A stretch of 64,000 bases of DNA from the NCBI GenBank assembly GCA_947471745.1, contig CANJKZ010000777.1, positions 124,001-188,000 on the forward strand, given 5' to 3'. How positions within the stretch are numbered: position 1 is the stretch's first letter; every line of letters begins with the position of its first letter. Origin of the DNA: Closterium sp. Naga37s-1 (taxonomy: Eukaryota > Streptophyta > Zygnematophyceae > Desmidiales > Closteriaceae). The notes beneath the pieces were generated by a model, which was not told the origin of the DNA, did no database searches, and worked only from the letters and a program-made list of their open reading frames with translations. Positions 63,484 through 64,000 of the stretch are shown here, in pieces. The translations under genes were made by a program, and so were the position numbers.

Positions 63484-64000
63484 CACATACCCTTCCCATG
63501 TACTTCCCAAGTATTACATACCCTTCCCATGTACTTCCCAAGTATTACATACCCTTCCCATGTACTTCCCAAGTACTACATACCCTTCCCATGTACTTCC
63601 CAAGTACTACATACCCTTCCCATGTACTTCCCAAGTACTACATACCCTTCCCATGTACTTCCCAAGTACTACATACCCTTCCCATGTACTTCCCAAGTAC
63701 TACATACCCTTCTCATGTACTTCCCAAGTACTACATACCCTTCCCATGTACTTCCCAAGTACTACATACCCTTCCCATGTACTTCCCAAGTATTACATAC
63801 CCTTCCCATGTACTTCCCAAGTATTACATACCCTTCCCATGTACTTCCCAAGTATTACATACCCTTCCCATGTACTTCCCAAGTACTACATACCCTTCCC
63901 ATGTACTTCCCAGGTACTACATACCCTTCCCATGTACTTCCCAAGTACTACATACCCTTCTCATGTACTTCCCAAGTACTACATACCCTTCCCATGTACT
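63484..64000. repeat. 31-bp minisatellite at the window edge
   Basis: About 16-17 near-identical 31-bp units 'acatacccttcccatgtact…', with aagtatt/aagtact and cccat/ctcat variants. It sits in the LRR intron and continues off the window. Confidence 0.95.

Noticed and set aside
63484-64000. Regular 31-bp repeats as a CRISPR array
   Set aside because: Units abut with no unique spacers and the context is a eukaryotic intron.

Overview
The window looks like nuclear DNA of a streptophyte (land-plant-lineage) alga, most likely a conjugating green alga of the Closterium type. This is inference, from four things: a chloroplast m-type thioredoxin with a transit peptide, a plant leucine-rich-repeat protein built on a 72-nt phase-2 exon, a GC-rich compositionally extreme genome with short introns, and a plant-style Ty1/copia element. 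No bacterial or organellar gene order is present. Most of the 64 kb is repeats; most long open frames are artefacts of stop-free tandem repeats.

Layout. 0-1.9 kb: a thioredoxin-like gene that has lost its redox cysteines, then a small inverted-repeat element. 1.86-9.43 kb: one nearly complete Ty1/copia retrotransposon with 130-bp LTRs and a 5-bp target duplication. 9.7-13.7 kb: two related 22-bp minisatellites in opposite orientation, with purine-rich repeats between them. 13.8-14.6 kb: two short inverted-repeat elements. 15.3 kb: a second thioredoxin-like copy. 17.1-24.1 kb (minus): a giant tandem-BRCT protein gene. 24.9-29.4 kb (plus, divergent from it): the ribosome-biogenesis factor BRX1, read here as eight exons making 396 residues. 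29.8-35.3 kb: a hAT-type non-autonomous element, hairpin-rich DNA, an identical 154-bp repeat pair and homopolymer tracts. 35.9-39.3 kb: a 19-bp satellite with higher-order structure, ending against three exons of a cytochrome-P450-reductase-like flavodoxin domain. 42.5-46.9 kb (minus): a multi-exon transposase-like gene. 47-48.8 kb: a G-rich minisatellite. 49.9 kb: the third thioredoxin-like copy. 51.8-54.2 kb: further tandem repeats. 56.9-64 kb is the other gene-rich end: a Ser/Pro-rich hypothetical protein, the genuine chloroplast thioredoxin m, a chloroplast-targeted protein I cannot name, and the start of an LRR protein running off the right edge.

The most unusual signal is in the split genes. 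In BRX1 and in the unrelated LRR gene, introns next to an exon hold partial copies of that exon. Copies of the exon start, usually with a splice acceptor, lie upstream; copies of the exon end with a splice donor lie downstream; one BRX1 exon exists in four frame-preserving versions. Several copies differ from the real exon mainly at synonymous positions. This may be a reservoir of alternative exons or simply fast local duplication. The second signal is a set of three dispersed, catalytically altered thioredoxin copies that share their flanks.
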